Positions 53,471-62,815 are shown, numbered from the stretch's first letter. The stretch is 64,000 bases of DNA from Arcticibacterium luteifluviistationis (GCF_003258705.1 NZ_CP029480.1:2976001-3040000); one strand, 5' to 3'. Made by a program: numbers and translations. Notes: generated by a model not told the origin, from the sequence alone.

Positions 53471-54502
53471 TCAAACCAAGACAATGTCGTCGGCGTGAGC
53501 TACTATCAAATTTTGAGGTCTATTCTTGAGTGCTACTGAAGCTTCCCTACATCTAGCAATAGCTATCACTTCCTCTTTTTCATTGGTCAATTCTACAACC
53601 TCTCCCTTTCCAAAAGCACCTGAAATACTACTTATACCTACGGCCAAAAGGCTTTTTCTTTTCTTAATAGCTTTCACAGCACCCTGGTCTAACACAAGTC
53701 TTGCTGTGGTAAGACCTCCACTAATCAGCCACTTATTTCTAGCCGAAAGATTGATAGGCTCCGGCTCAAAAGTAGTTCCCTCTTTTTCTTCAAAAGATTT
53801 TAGAATACCTCCTTGCCCCTCCTTTATCCCAAAAACAGTTACCTTAATCCCCATTTTATTGGCCAATTTAGCAAAAGTCAATTTGGACGACATGCCACCA
53901 GTACCTAGAGAAGATTTACTAGTATCTACCAGATTCATGATACTTTCATCAATCTTGGCTACATGACTAACCACTTCCTTATTATTATCTAGCAATCCAC
54001 CAGACTCTGTAGCTATCATTAAATGCGAAGCTCCAAAGCCTGCTGCTATTAGTGTGGCTAATTCGTCATTGTCTGAAAACTTGAGTTCTCTGTCCGAAAC
54101 CACATCATTTTCGTTTGCAATTGGAATGATATCATTCTCCCACAGCTCTTGATAGGTTTCTTTTAACTCTAAGAACAATTCTCGGTTAGCAAAGTGCCTG
54201 CGTTCACATAAACTCTGGGCTACTTGGATTCCGTGCTTTTCAAAAGCTTCATTATACTTTATAATTAGCCTTGGATTTCCGATAGCTGCTGCTGCTTTTC
54301 TTTTCGATAAGCTTCCATCATATTTATAAATAAACTTCTTCCCTGCTCCTACGGCACCAGAAGACACTAAAACTATATGATGGGTCTTTTGAAGTTGACT
54401 TACTTCTTGGGCTATTTGCCCTATAATATTCTCATCTGGTTCACCATTTTTATTACTAATGGCCGAGGTTCCAAATTTTATTACAAGAATAGGTTTTGTC
54501 AT
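53471..54502 (-). CDS. proB: Glutamate 5-kinase
   Basis: The 343-residue enzyme phosphorylates glutamate in the first step of proline synthesis. VIKFGTSAIS opens the amino-acid-kinase fold; VLVSSGAVGAGKK, IPIANENDVVS and FSDNDELATLIA are ATP- and glutamate-binding blocks. SLGTGGMSSKLTFAKLA follows. The C-terminal PUA domain (KSLLAVGISSISGAFGKGEVVEL) is present. The second gene of the pathway (proA) is not adjacent; the next genes encode a DUF3820 protein and an M28 peptidase. The stop of the upstream hypothetical gene is 3 bases before the start. Confidence 0.93.
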   Translation of the reverse strand: MTKPILVIKFGTSAISNKNGEPDENIIGQIAQEVSQLQKTHHIVLVSSGAVGAGKKFIYKYDGSLSKRKAAAAIGNPRLIIKYNEAFEKHGIQVAQSLCERRHFANRELFLELKETYQELWENDIIPIANENDVVSDRELKFSDNDELATLIAAGFGASHLMIATESGGLLDNNKEVVSHVAKIDESIMNLVDTSKSSLGTGGMSSKLTFAKLANKMGIKVTVFGIKEGQGGILKSFEEKEGTTFEPEPINLSARNKWLISGGLTTARLVLDQGAVKAIKKRKSLLAVGISSISGAFGKGEVVELTNEKEEVIAIARCREASVALKNRPQNLIVAHADDIVLV

Positions 54503-54505
54503 TGC

Positions 54506-55060
54506 TTAATCCATGGCTTTGGGTAATTGTAAAAGAGCCGCTGGGTATTTAGTTTCAAAAGTATGCAATTGGTCTAAAACCTTATCCATTCTACTCACAA
54601 AATCAATCTGAAAATCTTCGTGCAAAGCTGTGATATATTTAATTACCGCTATTGCCTTTCTTACCACATATACACGCAGACTCTCCGCTTTCTTATGAGA
54701 TTTAGCTAATTGATTACGATGGTTTGCCAGTATTTTCTCTAATAAAACTAGAGCAAGTTCTGCTTCGCCATATTTGTCTTTCGTAACTCTTCTGTGCCAT
54801 GTAATTTTGGCACTTACCATTCTGATATCTTTCAATAGAATTCCTGTGTAGGAATAAGGCTTATCAAACAATTGCGACATCAAATCCAATAACTCCTCAC
54901 GTCGCCACCCCAAATCACTCTCATCTTCCAGTAGGGTAAACTGCATTTGCTCTCTCAAAAGCTGATTCTTGGCGATAAGACGCAGCAAATGCCTGTCCTT
55001 CTCTTTTTGAGAAAGGGTAAGTATTGCATTTTCTAATTCTTTGGAGATATTTTTAGGCAT
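54506..55060 (-). CDS. Conserved-looking helical hypothetical protein upstream of proB
   Basis: The 184-residue protein is wholly helical and highly charged, without signal peptide or membrane segment. Features are LSQKEKDRHLLRLIAKNQLLREQMQF, a basic cluster in ITWHRRVTKDKYGEAELAL, and a C-terminal LHTFETKYPAALLQLPKAMD (parts quoted). I do not recognise the family. The 3-base gap to proB points to translational coupling, so a link with proline synthesis or the peptidase operon is possible. Confidence 0.8.
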   Translation of the reverse strand: MPKNISKELENAILTLSQKEKDRHLLRLIAKNQLLREQMQFTLLEDESDLGWRREELLDLMSQLFDKPYSYTGILLKDIRMVSAKITWHRRVTKDKYGEAELALVLLEKILANHRNQLAKSHKKAESLRVYVVRKAIAVIKYITALHEDFQIDFVSRMDKVLDQLHTFETKYPAALLQLPKAMD

Positions 55061-55156
55061 AAATGGAATTTAGTTTCTAGCTATTCGAAACCTAGAAATG
55101 TCATTTCAAAACTAACATCGAGATAAGAACATTCCGCTTTTTGATTTTGTTCAAAA

Positions 55157-56245
55157 TCAATACACCATAAACACTCTCCAAATGGTAGAAATAAGAAGTA
55201 ATACCAATAAAAAAGGAGTCAGCACCTTCCAGCAGAGATACATCAATTGGTCTATTCTTAAGCGTGGAAGTGTCCATCTAATCCACATCATCACAAAAAT
55301 GGCTGCGTAAGCTTTTGAAAATAACCAAAAAGCTCCCCACGCATAAGATGCAATACTTCCAGGCTCACCCGTAGTCCATAATGCAAGTTTCAAACTTCCA
55401 ATATTTGGTAAAGCCGAATTCCAACTCCCTAAAAATAAGACTGCTCCAAGAATAGAAACAAGTAACATGATACCGTATTCTGCCAAAAAGATGGCGGCAA
55501 ATCTAAAACCACTGTATTCTGTATGATAACCTGCTATTAGTTCAGATTCTGCCTCTGGCAAATCAAAGGGTGCTCTATTAGTCTCCGCCAAAGTGGCAAT
55601 GAAGAATATCACATAAACTATCAACAAGAATGGATTTCTAAAAATGTTCCATGTTAAGAAACCACCTACCTCACTTACATCAATTCCTAGTTTCTTAATA
55701 CCAAAAAGATAATTTGACTCGGAAGAGAACAAGCCTTGTTGAAAAGAGATTTCTTGTAAGTCAAGTGTTTGTGTAACTACTACCACACAAAGCACACTTA
55801 AGCCCAATGGCACTTCATAAGAAACTATTTGTGCTACAGAACGCATAGCTCCCAAAAGCGAGTACTTATTATTTGAAGCCCAACCTGCCATCAAAATTCC
55901 TACGATATCTAAACTAACAATAGCTAAAATGAAGAAAACGCCCGTTTGAGCGGCCGAACCTTGTAAAGTAGAAGTGACAGGCAACACGGCAAAGCCTGCA
56001 AAAATTGCCATAAAAATCAGCTTAGGAGCTAGCTTAAAAAGACGTTTATCTGCCGCAGCAGGAATAATATCTTCCTTCTGAAGAAGCTTAACCAAGTCAG
56101 CAAATAGCTGTAATAGCCCCCATTTTCCTACCTCCATAGGACCTAATCTATCTTGAATAAAAGCAGATACTTTCCGTTCCAAATAAACACTGATAATTAC
56201 GTTGGCACCTATTAAGGCTATGAAAATTAGTAGAGGGATGAACAT
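55157..56245 (-). CDS. nuoH: NADH-quinone oxidoreductase subunit H
   Basis: The 362-residue membrane subunit of complex I has eight or more helices. VYLERKVSAFIQDRLGPMEVG, LLQLFADLVKLLQKEDIIP and ETNRAPFDLPEAESELIAGYHTEYSG are the NuoH/ND1 signature loops at the quinone site (parts quoted). No other nuo gene is adjacent, so it is separated from the rest of the complex, at least on this side. A heptamer repeat array begins 4 bases upstream of the ATG and occupies the place of the ribosome-binding site. Confidence 0.96.
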   Translation of the reverse strand: MFIPLLIFIALIGANVIISVYLERKVSAFIQDRLGPMEVGKWGLLQLFADLVKLLQKEDIIPAAADKRLFKLAPKLIFMAIFAGFAVLPVTSTLQGSAAQTGVFFILAIVSLDIVGILMAGWASNNKYSLLGAMRSVAQIVSYEVPLGLSVLCVVVVTQTLDLQEISFQQGLFSSESNYLFGIKKLGIDVSEVGGFLTWNIFRNPFLLIVYVIFFIATLAETNRAPFDLPEAESELIAGYHTEYSGFRFAAIFLAEYGIMLLVSILGAVLFLGSWNSALPNIGSLKLALWTTGEPGSIASYAWGAFWLFSKAYAAIFVMMWIRWTLPRLRIDQLMYLCWKVLTPFLLVLLLISTIWRVFMVY

Positions 56246-56249
56246 TCTT

Positions 56250-56298
56250 AGTTATCAGTTATCAGTTATCAGTTATCAGTTATCAGTTATCAGTTATC
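56250..56298. repeat. Seven tandem copies of a 7-bp repeat upstream of nuoH
   Basis: The plus strand reads AGTTATC seven times (GATAACT on the nuoH coding strand), starting 4 bases before the nuoH ATG. Copy number changes would alter the leader by whole units of 7. The same sequence in inverted, degenerate form is on the other side of the four-helix-bundle gene. Confidence 0.9.
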
Positions 56299-56340
56299 AG
56301 TTAATTGCAATTCTATCTTTTCTCCCTGAGTTCATTTTAA

Positions 56341-56715
56341 TTAGTTCACTTTTACTCCATAATTTCCAGGATTGTACATCGCATGATTTAACAACTTACC
56401 AACCTCAATAGACCTATTATATAAAGTACTGTAAGTGTCATTTTGAATATACCCGCAACTTAATGAAAAATCTAACCAAACCTGGGTTTCGGAATTTTCA
56501 GCATCAGAATCTGTTAACTTCGATTTAAAATGAGCAACATAAACGCGTTTACGATAAGCTTCAGCAAAATTAGCACAAACCGACCTAGAACTCCGCCTAA
56601 TTTGGTCAGTTAGAGAATACTTCTCCTCTTTTGGAAAACTTTTAGACACTTCAAAGATATCCTGTGCCAAGGAAAAAGCCTTTTTATAAACCAATAAATC
56701 TTTAAACGAACCCAC
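56341..56715 (-). CDS. Four-helix-bundle protein (23S rRNA-intervening-sequence/S23 type)
   Basis: The 124-residue protein matches the four-helix-bundle family of S23-type proteins: FKDLLVYKKAFSLAQDIFEV, FPKEEKYSLTDQIRRSSRSV, CANFAEAYRKR, and a C-terminal SIEVGKLLNHAM helix (parts quoted). Members are found in 23S rRNA intervening sequences and, in Bacteroidota, scattered in many genomic places, often several copies per genome; their function is unknown. Here it is placed between nuoH and asnS and bracketed by short repeats in inverted orientation, which suggests an inserted cassette. No rRNA is nearby. Confidence 0.88.
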   Translation of the reverse strand: MGSFKDLLVYKKAFSLAQDIFEVSKSFPKEEKYSLTDQIRRSSRSVCANFAEAYRKRVYVAHFKSKLTDSDAENSETQVWLDFSLSCGYIQNDTYSTLYNRSIEVGKLLNHAMYNPGNYGVKVN

Positions 56716-56726
56716 TTTTTATTCTA

Positions 56727-56758
56727 AACTGAAAACTGCGAATTGAAAACTGTTAACT
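56727..56758. repeat. Degenerate repeats on the far side of the four-helix-bundle gene
   Basis: The plus strand has aactgaaaactg and attgaaaactgttaact. The reverse complement CAGTTTTCAGTT matches the left-side CAGTTATCAGTT at 11 of 12 positions, so the two flanks form imperfect inverted repeats around the gene. Confidence 0.65.
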
Positions 56759-56767
56759 AATTAAAAT

Positions 56768-58195
56768 TTAAAACTCAACATTACCAGGCGTTCTTGGAAA
56801 AGGAATAACATCTCTAATATTTCCCATTCCTGTCACAAACTGAACAAGTCTTTCAAAACCTAAGCCAAAACCAGAATGTGGTGCCGTTCCAAACTTCCGA
56901 GTATCAAGATACCACCATAAATTTTCTTCGTCTATCTCCATTTCAGCCATTCTTGTCTTAAGTTTTGTTAGGCTTTCTTCTCTTTGAGAACCACCTATCA
57001 TCTCCCCTATTCCAGGGAAAAGCACATCCATGGCAGCTACCGTTTTACCATCATCGTTTTGTTTCATATAAAACGCTTTGATCTCCTTTGGATAGTCAGT
57101 AAGAATAACTGGCTTTTTGAAATGCTTCTCAACCAAATATCGCTCATGCTCAGATTGTAAATCAATCCCCCACTCTACAGGAAACTTAAACTTCTTTTTC
57201 TTATGAGGTTTTGAAGCCAATAGAATATCAATGGCTTCGGTATAGGTAATTCTCGCGAAATCATTTTCAATCACAAAATCCAATTTCTCTAAAAGCGTAT
57301 GTTCGCTTCTTTCTAGCTGTGGTTTCGTTTTATTTTCATTCTGAAAACGAGTATCTAAAAAGGCTAAATCTTCTTGACAATTTTTAATAGCTGCGTTTAT
57401 CACATACTTGATAAATTCTTCCGCCAAGTTCATATTGTCTTTTAAATCATTAAAAGCCACTTCAGGCTCAATCATCCAAAACTCAGCAAGGTGCCTTGTA
57501 GTATTTGAATTCTCTGCTCTAAAAGTTGGCCCAAAGGTGTAGATTTTCGACAATGCCATAGCCCCTAACTCACCTTCCAGCTGTCCAGAAACAGTCAGTG
57601 AGGTTTCTCTTGCAAAGAAATCTTCCTTAAAGTCTACCTCTCCATCTTCTGTTAGCGGAGCTTTATTGGGCTCAAAAGTAGAAACCCTAAACATCTCTCC
57701 TGCCCCCTCGGCATCCGATGCAGTTATAATAGGCGTGTGAAGATTAAAAAATCCTCTTTCATGATAAAATTGATGCACAGCATAAGAAAGAGCATGTCTT
57801 ATTCTAAACACAGCAGAAAATGTACTTGTTCTAAACCTTAAGTGGGCTTTCTCTCTCAAAAACTCTAAACTATGCTTTTTAGGTTGAATCGGAAATGATT
57901 CATCTGCCTCTCCATAAATAATAAGCTCTTCTGCTAAAACTTCTACATTTTGACCAGAACCTGCCGAAGCTACTAACTTCCCTTTGACAGCTACACAAGC
58001 CCCACAACTCACTTTCTTCATCAGTTCTTCCGGAATTTTTTCTCCGTCCATAACCGCTTGAATATTATTAATGGTGGACCCATCATTAATACTCACAAAA
58101 GATAGAGCCGACTGACCTCTTTTTGTTCTTACCCACCCTTTTACTTCTATTTGCTGCTCTTCTGGGTTAAGAGCTAGTATTTCCTTGATTTGCAT
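56768..58195 (-). CDS. asnS: Asparagine--tRNA ligase
   Basis: The 475-residue class II aminoacyl-tRNA synthetase charges tRNA-Asn. The N-terminal OB-fold anticodon domain ([22 protein letters not shown]) and the catalytic blocks [32 protein letters not shown] and [17 protein letters not shown] are present (parts quoted), corresponding to motifs 2 and 3. The length is normal for the bacterial enzyme. The stop lies about 10 bases from the repeat-flanked cassette. Confidence 0.97.
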   Translation of the reverse strand: MQIKEILALNPEEQQIEVKGWVRTKRGQSALSFVSINDGSTINNIQAVMDGEKIPEELMKKVSCGACVAVKGKLVASAGSGQNVEVLAEELIIYGEADESFPIQPKKHSLEFLREKAHLRFRTSTFSAVFRIRHALSYAVHQFYHERGFFNLHTPIITASDAEGAGEMFRVSTFEPNKAPLTEDGEVDFKEDFFARETSLTVSGQLEGELGAMALSKIYTFGPTFRAENSNTTRHLAEFWMIEPEVAFNDLKDNMNLAEEFIKYVINAAIKNCQEDLAFLDTRFQNENKTKPQLERSEHTLLEKLDFVIENDFARITYTEAIDILLASKPHKKKKFKFPVEWGIDLQSEHERYLVEKHFKKPVILTDYPKEIKAFYMKQNDDGKTVAAMDVLFPGIGEMIGGSQREESLTKLKTRMAEMEIDEENLWWYLDTRKFGTAPHSGFGLGFERLVQFVTGMGNIRDVIPFPRTPGNVEF

Positions 58196-58225
58196 CTCTT
58201 AAGATTGTTGATTTTATCAGTGAGT

Positions 58226-58233
58226 CAAAATTA
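58226..58233 (-). promoter_or_regulatory. -7 element (TAATTTTG) of asnS
   Basis: The minus strand reads TAATTTTG, a full TAnnTTTG match 30 bases before the asnS ATG. A TTTG 15 bases further upstream is somewhat close for a -33 element. Confidence 0.5.
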
Positions 58234-58359
58234 AGTATTAATCCTCTTCAAACTATAATTAGAGAATTTAAAGGTATTATAGAAAATTTATCCAATAATC
58301 ATAAAAGCATGATTAACTTGCGGTCAACGCCCAGATTCTGAACTATAGATATATCTAAA

Positions 58360-59256
58360 ATGAAAAAATGGCTATTAGCCTCTTGCTTATTACTACTAGG
58401 TACTTTCACTATTATGGCACAGCAATACAATTTTGATATTCAAGGACATAGAGGTGCCAGAGGATTGGTTCCAGAAAACACAATTCCGGCATTTTATAGG
58501 GCAATTGACGAAGGAGTTCACACTTTAGAATTAGATGTAGTCATATCAAAAGACAAAAAAGTGGTAGTCTCCCATGACAATTACTTTAATCCCGCTATCA
58601 CAACCGATCCTAATGGACAACCCATCTCCGAGAAAACCAAAGGCAACCTATATGAATTGACCTACAAAGAAATAAAGCTTTATGACGTTGGGCTCAGAGG
58701 GCATCCTGATTATCCAGAACAGGAAAAAATGGCCATTTACAAACCCCTTCTTAAAGATGTCATAAAAGCTGCTGAGAAGTACGCCAAGAAAAAGGGCGTA
58801 CCACCTTTAAATTATAACATTGAACTGAAAAGTGTAGTAGAAGATTATAGAATAGCTCAGCCAGAAGCTCCAGAATTCTCGGACTTGGTTTATGATGTAA
58901 TTTTCAAACAATTAAATGCTGAAAGAGTCACCATTCAAAGCTTCGATTTTAACATTTTGAAGTATTGGTATTCAAGAATAAATGCAGGTGAATATGATAA
59001 TGTAGCACTCTCTGCCCTGATTGAACCCTATAACGACAACGACATAGACCTTAATTTAAATCTGCTGGGATTTAAACCAACTATATGGAGTCCATACTTT
59101 CACCACATAAATAAATCTAAGGTCAAAAAACTCCATCAAATGGGCATTAAGGTTATCCCATGGACTGTAAATGAGCTTAAAGACATGATCTCCGTAAAAG
59201 AAATGGGCTGCGATGGCCTTATTACAGATTATCCAAACAGAGCAAAAAGTTTGTAA
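58360..59256 (+). CDS. Secreted glycerophosphodiester phosphodiesterase
   Basis: The 298-residue enzyme has a signal peptide (MKKWLLASCLLLLGTFTIMAQ). GHRGARGLVPENTIPAF (catalytic His and Arg with Glu), LELDVV and VSHDNYF are the GDPD motifs, with metal-binding Glu and Asp and the second His. The C-terminal IPWTVNELKDM and GLITDYPN complete the TIM-barrel. It hydrolyses deacylated phospholipids in the periplasm to glycerol 3-phosphate and an alcohol. Confidence 0.93.
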   Translation: MKKWLLASCLLLLGTFTIMAQQYNFDIQGHRGARGLVPENTIPAFYRAIDEGVHTLELDVVISKDKKVVVSHDNYFNPAITTDPNGQPISEKTKGNLYELTYKEIKLYDVGLRGHPDYPEQEKMAIYKPLLKDVIKAAEKYAKKKGVPPLNYNIELKSVVEDYRIAQPEAPEFSDLVYDVIFKQLNAERVTIQSFDFNILKYWYSRINAGEYDNVALSALIEPYNDNDIDLNLNLLGFKPTIWSPYFHHINKSKVKKLHQMGIKVIPWTVNELKDMISVKEMGCDGLITDYPNRAKSL

Positions 59257-59299
59257 AGACTTATAATTCTACTTTCTTTGAACAAAAAATCACATCTAG

Positions 59300-60817
59300 T
59301 TGAGCGTTTTAAATGACATTCTAGGTTTCTTTATCAAAAGGCGAATTGAGCGAATTAACGAATTCAGAATCAACCCTCATGATACTCAAATTCAACAGTT
59401 CGATAGCTTAATTTATAAAGCGAGAAAAACTGAATTTGGTAAAATTTATGGCTATGCTGATATTAGGAATGTATCGGATTTTCAAAACAGAGTACCTATA
59501 GTCTCTTATGAAACCTTCTATCCCTATATAGAACGTGTGCTTAAAGGAGAACAGAACGTCCTTTGGCCCAGCACTATAAGTCTCTTTTCGAAATCTTCAG
59601 GCACCACAAATGCGAAAAGCAAGTATATCCCTGTTTCTGACGAGTCATTAGAAAGTTGTCATTACAAAGGTGGTAAAGACCTCATTACCCTCTACCTAAC
59701 CGAATATCCTGAAGCAAAGCTTTTTGAAGGAAAAGGCTTATCTATAGGAGGTTCTTTACAAAACAATCCTTTTAATAGCAAAACAGAGGTAGGCGATATT
59801 TCGGCTATCATCATGCAAAACTTACCTCAATGGGCCGAATACCTTCGAACACCGCCTATTGAAGTCGCTCTAATGGACAATTGGGGAAAAAAGCTTTCCA
59901 AAATGATTGAAATCTGTCAGAAAGAAAATCTCACAAGTATTTTAGGTGTGCCTACCTGGACAGTAGTCTTTTTAGAACGCTTAATGGAAGAAACAGGCCA
60001 TGAAAACTTGCTAGAATTATGGCCCAATTTTGAACTCTTTGTTCATGGAGCTGTCAATTTCCAACCATACCGAGAGCTTTTCAAAACCAAGTTTTTCCCC
60101 TCCACTGATGTTCACTATTTAGAAATTTATAATGCGTCAGAAGGGTATTTTGCAGTACAAGATGACTTTTCGAAAGAAGGCGAAATGCTCCTAATGTTAG
60201 ACTATGGTGTATTTTATGAATTTATCCCAATGGAACACATTGAGGAAGAACATCCCAAAACCTTAACTATTGACCAGGTAGAACTGGATAAAAACTACGC
60301 TATTCTAATTTCTACCAATGCCGGTCTATGGAGATACAAAATTGGTGACACAGTAAAGTTCACATCAACTTCTCCTTATAGAATAAAAATATCAGGAAGA
60401 ACGAAACACTTCATCAATGCTTTTGGTGAAGAGTTAATTATAGAAAACGCTGAAAAGGGAATAACTGCTGCCTGTGAAGCCACAGGACTTTCTGTAAAAG
60501 ATTTCACTGCTGGCCCTATTTACATGCAAGGAAAACAGAAAGGCTCTCACGAATGGATTATCGAGTGTAATGCTAAGCCAGAAAATCCTTCCGAATTCAT
60601 AGAAAAACTTGACAATACCCTCCGAAGAGTAAACTCTGATTATGATGCCAAAAGGCGTGGAGATTTAGCCCTTTGTATGCCTAAAGTTCACTTTGTAAAT
60701 GAAGGTACTTTTTATAGCTGGATGGAAAAAAGAGGTAAACTCGGAGGTCAAAATAAGGTTCCAAGATTAAGTAACAACCGTGAGTTCATTGAAGATATTC
60801 TTGCGTTTATAAATTAA
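59300..60817 (+). CDS. GH3 auxin-responsive promoter family protein
   Basis: The 505-residue acyl-adenylating enzyme-like protein has FSKSSGTTNAKSKYIPVS, the ATP/AMP-binding Ser/Thr-rich loop of the GH3/ANL class, and LEIYNASEGYFAVQDD with the second core motif. DYGVFYEFIPMEH and RTKHFINAFGEELIIENAE are typical of bacterial GH3 members. Plant GH3 enzymes conjugate amino acids to hormones; the bacterial substrate is not known. The start is TTG, followed by the usual SVLNDILGFFIKRRI N-terminus. The stop overlaps the stop of the converging AI-2E-type gene by four bases. Confidence 0.93.
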   Translation: MSVLNDILGFFIKRRIERINEFRINPHDTQIQQFDSLIYKARKTEFGKIYGYADIRNVSDFQNRVPIVSYETFYPYIERVLKGEQNVLWPSTISLFSKSSGTTNAKSKYIPVSDESLESCHYKGGKDLITLYLTEYPEAKLFEGKGLSIGGSLQNNPFNSKTEVGDISAIIMQNLPQWAEYLRTPPIEVALMDNWGKKLSKMIEICQKENLTSILGVPTWTVVFLERLMEETGHENLLELWPNFELFVHGAVNFQPYRELFKTKFFPSTDVHYLEIYNASEGYFAVQDDFSKEGEMLLMLDYGVFYEFIPMEHIEEEHPKTLTIDQVELDKNYAILISTNAGLWRYKIGDTVKFTSTSPYRIKISGRTKHFINAFGEELIIENAEKGITAACEATGLSVKDFTAGPIYMQGKQKGSHEWIIECNAKPENPSEFIEKLDNTLRRVNSDYDAKRRGDLALCMPKVHFVNEGTFYSWMEKRGKLGGQNKVPRLSNNREFIEDILAFIN

Positions 60818-61869
60818 TCTTCTTCTACATCGCCCAATAAGAAACCCCATGGTTTCAACTTGTCTATAGAGTCAAACAAAACCTTAACAATAGCTGTGAG
60901 TGGTAACGCTAAAACTAGTCCACCTATTCCCCACAAATTCCCGAATAAAATTAAAGCCACAATAGCGGCAAAACTATTAATACTAACTTTAGAGCCCACT
61001 ATGTATGGCGTTATGAAATTTCCTTCTAAAAACTGAATCACCCCAAAACTTATAGCAACGCCCACTGCATACCACGCTGAATCTTTAGTAATTAGTGCCA
61101 AAATTATAGGTAAAATAGAGCCTATAGCTACACCGATGTAAGGCACTAAAACCAATACCGCCGCAAAAAAACCAAAAAAGAAGGCATTCTCAATACCTAA
61201 CAATAAAAGTGAAAGAGTATTCAAAGCTCCTATTATTAGAATAACCAAAATCAATCCAGACATATAGTTTTGAGCCACATCCTTAATCTTGTTAGTTACA
61301 ACCAACACACTATCATGAGCAACATTCTTAAAAAGCTTAAATAGAAATTCCTCGAAAAAATCTCTGTAGAGCAGCATTAAAAACACATAAAGAGGTATCA
61401 AAGCTAAATTAGCTAAAAAGCCTGTTGTATTAGATAGTGTTCCTGAAATCAAAGAGCTGCTACTTTTAAGTAATTCTGTTAAGTATTCCCTCCCCTTAGT
61501 TAACTGCTCTGCCTGCTGCATGTTTAGCTTTTCAGACAATAGATTCTGCCCCATCTTTAGCCATTCTTCACCCTTCTCTAACATTTGTGGCCAAACTTCA
61601 TCTAAAGACCTGATTTGCCCAACCATTAAAGTGATGACCAGTATTACAATTCCAAAAACTATCAAAATGGTAAGGCTAATAGCCAAAACTCTAGGAAACC
61701 TTTTTCGCTCCAGAAAAGCACAAACGGGTAAAAGCAATATGGCTAATATTCCAGCAAATGCTAATGGAACCAAAACATCTTTAAGTACCCACAATATGAA
61801 GACTAAAATAACTCCAATGAGTAAGTTGGCTGCAAGAATTATCGAAGGGGACGTCTTTCTATTTGACAT
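60814..61869 (-). CDS. AI-2E family transporter (PerM-like)
   Basis: The 351-residue membrane protein has about eight helices. The family signature region is visible in YFVLVPYIGVAIGSILPIILAL-like sequence (LVLVPYIGVAIGSILPII) and GVIQFLEGNFITPYIVGSKVSI, and the C-terminal GLVLALPLTAIVKVLFD. Family members export small molecules or act as Na+/H+ antiporters; AI-2 transport is shown only for a few. It has its own -7 element. Confidence 0.93.
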   Translation of the reverse strand: MSNRKTSPSIILAANLLIGVILVFILWVLKDVLVPLAFAGILAILLLPVCAFLERKRFPRVLAISLTILIVFGIVILVITLMVGQIRSLDEVWPQMLEKGEEWLKMGQNLLSEKLNMQQAEQLTKGREYLTELLKSSSSLISGTLSNTTGFLANLALIPLYVFLMLLYRDFFEEFLFKLFKNVAHDSVLVVTNKIKDVAQNYMSGLILVILIIGALNTLSLLLLGIENAFFFGFFAAVLVLVPYIGVAIGSILPIILALITKDSAWYAVGVAISFGVIQFLEGNFITPYIVGSKVSINSFAAIVALILFGNLWGIGGLVLALPLTAIVKVLFDSIDKLKPWGFLLGDVEED

Positions 61870-61887
61870 ATTTTATAGCTCTTTTGT

Positions 61888-61895
61888 CAAAAATA
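61888..61895 (-). promoter_or_regulatory. -7 element (TATTTTTG) of the AI-2E transporter gene
   Basis: The minus strand reads TATTTTTG, a full match, 18 bases before the ATG. The leader is therefore very short. Confidence 0.5.
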
Positions 61896-61963
61896 GCTGT
61901 TTTTGCATCGAATACACTTTTTCGGATTAATTTTATAGCCTATTAATAAAGCTCCATTTATCA

Positions 61964-62815
61964 ATGCTAAAATATCAGCTGGCTCTTTTCTACTTCGCTT
62001 TTAAAATAGCTACATGCTCATGTAACCCCGAAAAAGTAAAAGGCTTAGAAAACTATAGAAGCCAAAGTAAAATAAGCAAAATCGGAAAACTTGATATTCA
62101 GGTAGACGAAAGTTCTGGTCTGGCCAGAGCCGAGAATGATACTTACTGGACTAATAATGACAGTGGAGGGAGCAATAAGCTTTTCAAAATAAATAAAACA
62201 GGCAATGTTATAGATAGCTTGGAAGTATTACAATCCCAAAATAAAGACTGGGAAGAACTTGCTAAAGATGACAAAGGCAATATATATATAGGTGATTTTG
62301 GAAACAATGGTAATAGCAGGAAGGATTTGATAATTTATAAAGTCAATAATCAAACGACAGAAGAAATAAGATTTCAATATCAAGACCAAATAAATTTTCC
62401 AGCCTCAAAAAAGAACTTTGATTGCGAAGCATTCTTTTGGTTTAAGGGACAGCTTCATCTTTTTAGCAAAAGCAGAGAAGAGAATAACAAAGTAACTAAG
62501 CATTATATGCTTCCTGATGCCGCTGGAAACTACACCATTTCACCAGAAAACGAATTTCCTCTAGAACAACAAGTAACCGCCGCCGACATAAGTCCAGACC
62601 AGCAAACCTTTATTCTGTTAACCTACGGCAAACTCCTTTTCTTTGGAATTGAAAACGAAACGATTGATTTTAAAAATCCACTGGCGTGTATCAAAACCAA
62701 AAGAAAACAAACCGAAGCGGTGATTTTTGATTCAAACGAATCAATTCTGTTTACAAACGAGCAAAGAGAGCTGTTTCAAATAAAACTTGACCACAAAGTG
62801 GTTCTTAACAATTAG
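61964..62815 (+). CDS. Exported beta-propeller-like hypothetical protein
   Basis: The 283-residue protein has a hydrophobic N-terminus with Cys residues (KIATCSCNPEK) that may include a lipobox. The mature part has repeats of the kind found in beta-propellers (SSGLARAENDTYWTNNDSGGSNKLFKI, WEELAKDDKGNIYIGDFGNNG, ITAADISPDQQTFILLTYGKL-like TAADISPDQQTF; parts quoted). The WTNNDSG...IYIGDFGNN pattern is known from Bacteroidota hypothetical proteins. The function is unknown. It precedes a PhoB-like response regulator gene with its own promoter element. Confidence 0.75.
   Translation: MLKYQLALFYFAFKIATCSCNPEKVKGLENYRSQSKISKIGKLDIQVDESSGLARAENDTYWTNNDSGGSNKLFKINKTGNVIDSLEVLQSQNKDWEELAKDDKGNIYIGDFGNNGNSRKDLIIYKVNNQTTEEIRFQYQDQINFPASKKNFDCEAFFWFKGQLHLFSKSREENNKVTKHYMLPDAAGNYTISPENEFPLEQQVTAADISPDQQTFILLTYGKLLFFGIENETIDFKNPLACIKTKRKQTEAVIFDSNESILFTNEQRELFQIKLDHKVVLNN

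Noticed and set aside
56250-56298. Heptamer array as a CRISPR
   Set aside because: The units are 7 bp, directly joined, without spacers.
56202-56411. A plus-strand frame with SYQLSVI repeats
   Set aside because: It is only the translation of the AGTTATC heptamer array and the start of the four-helix-bundle gene in antisense.
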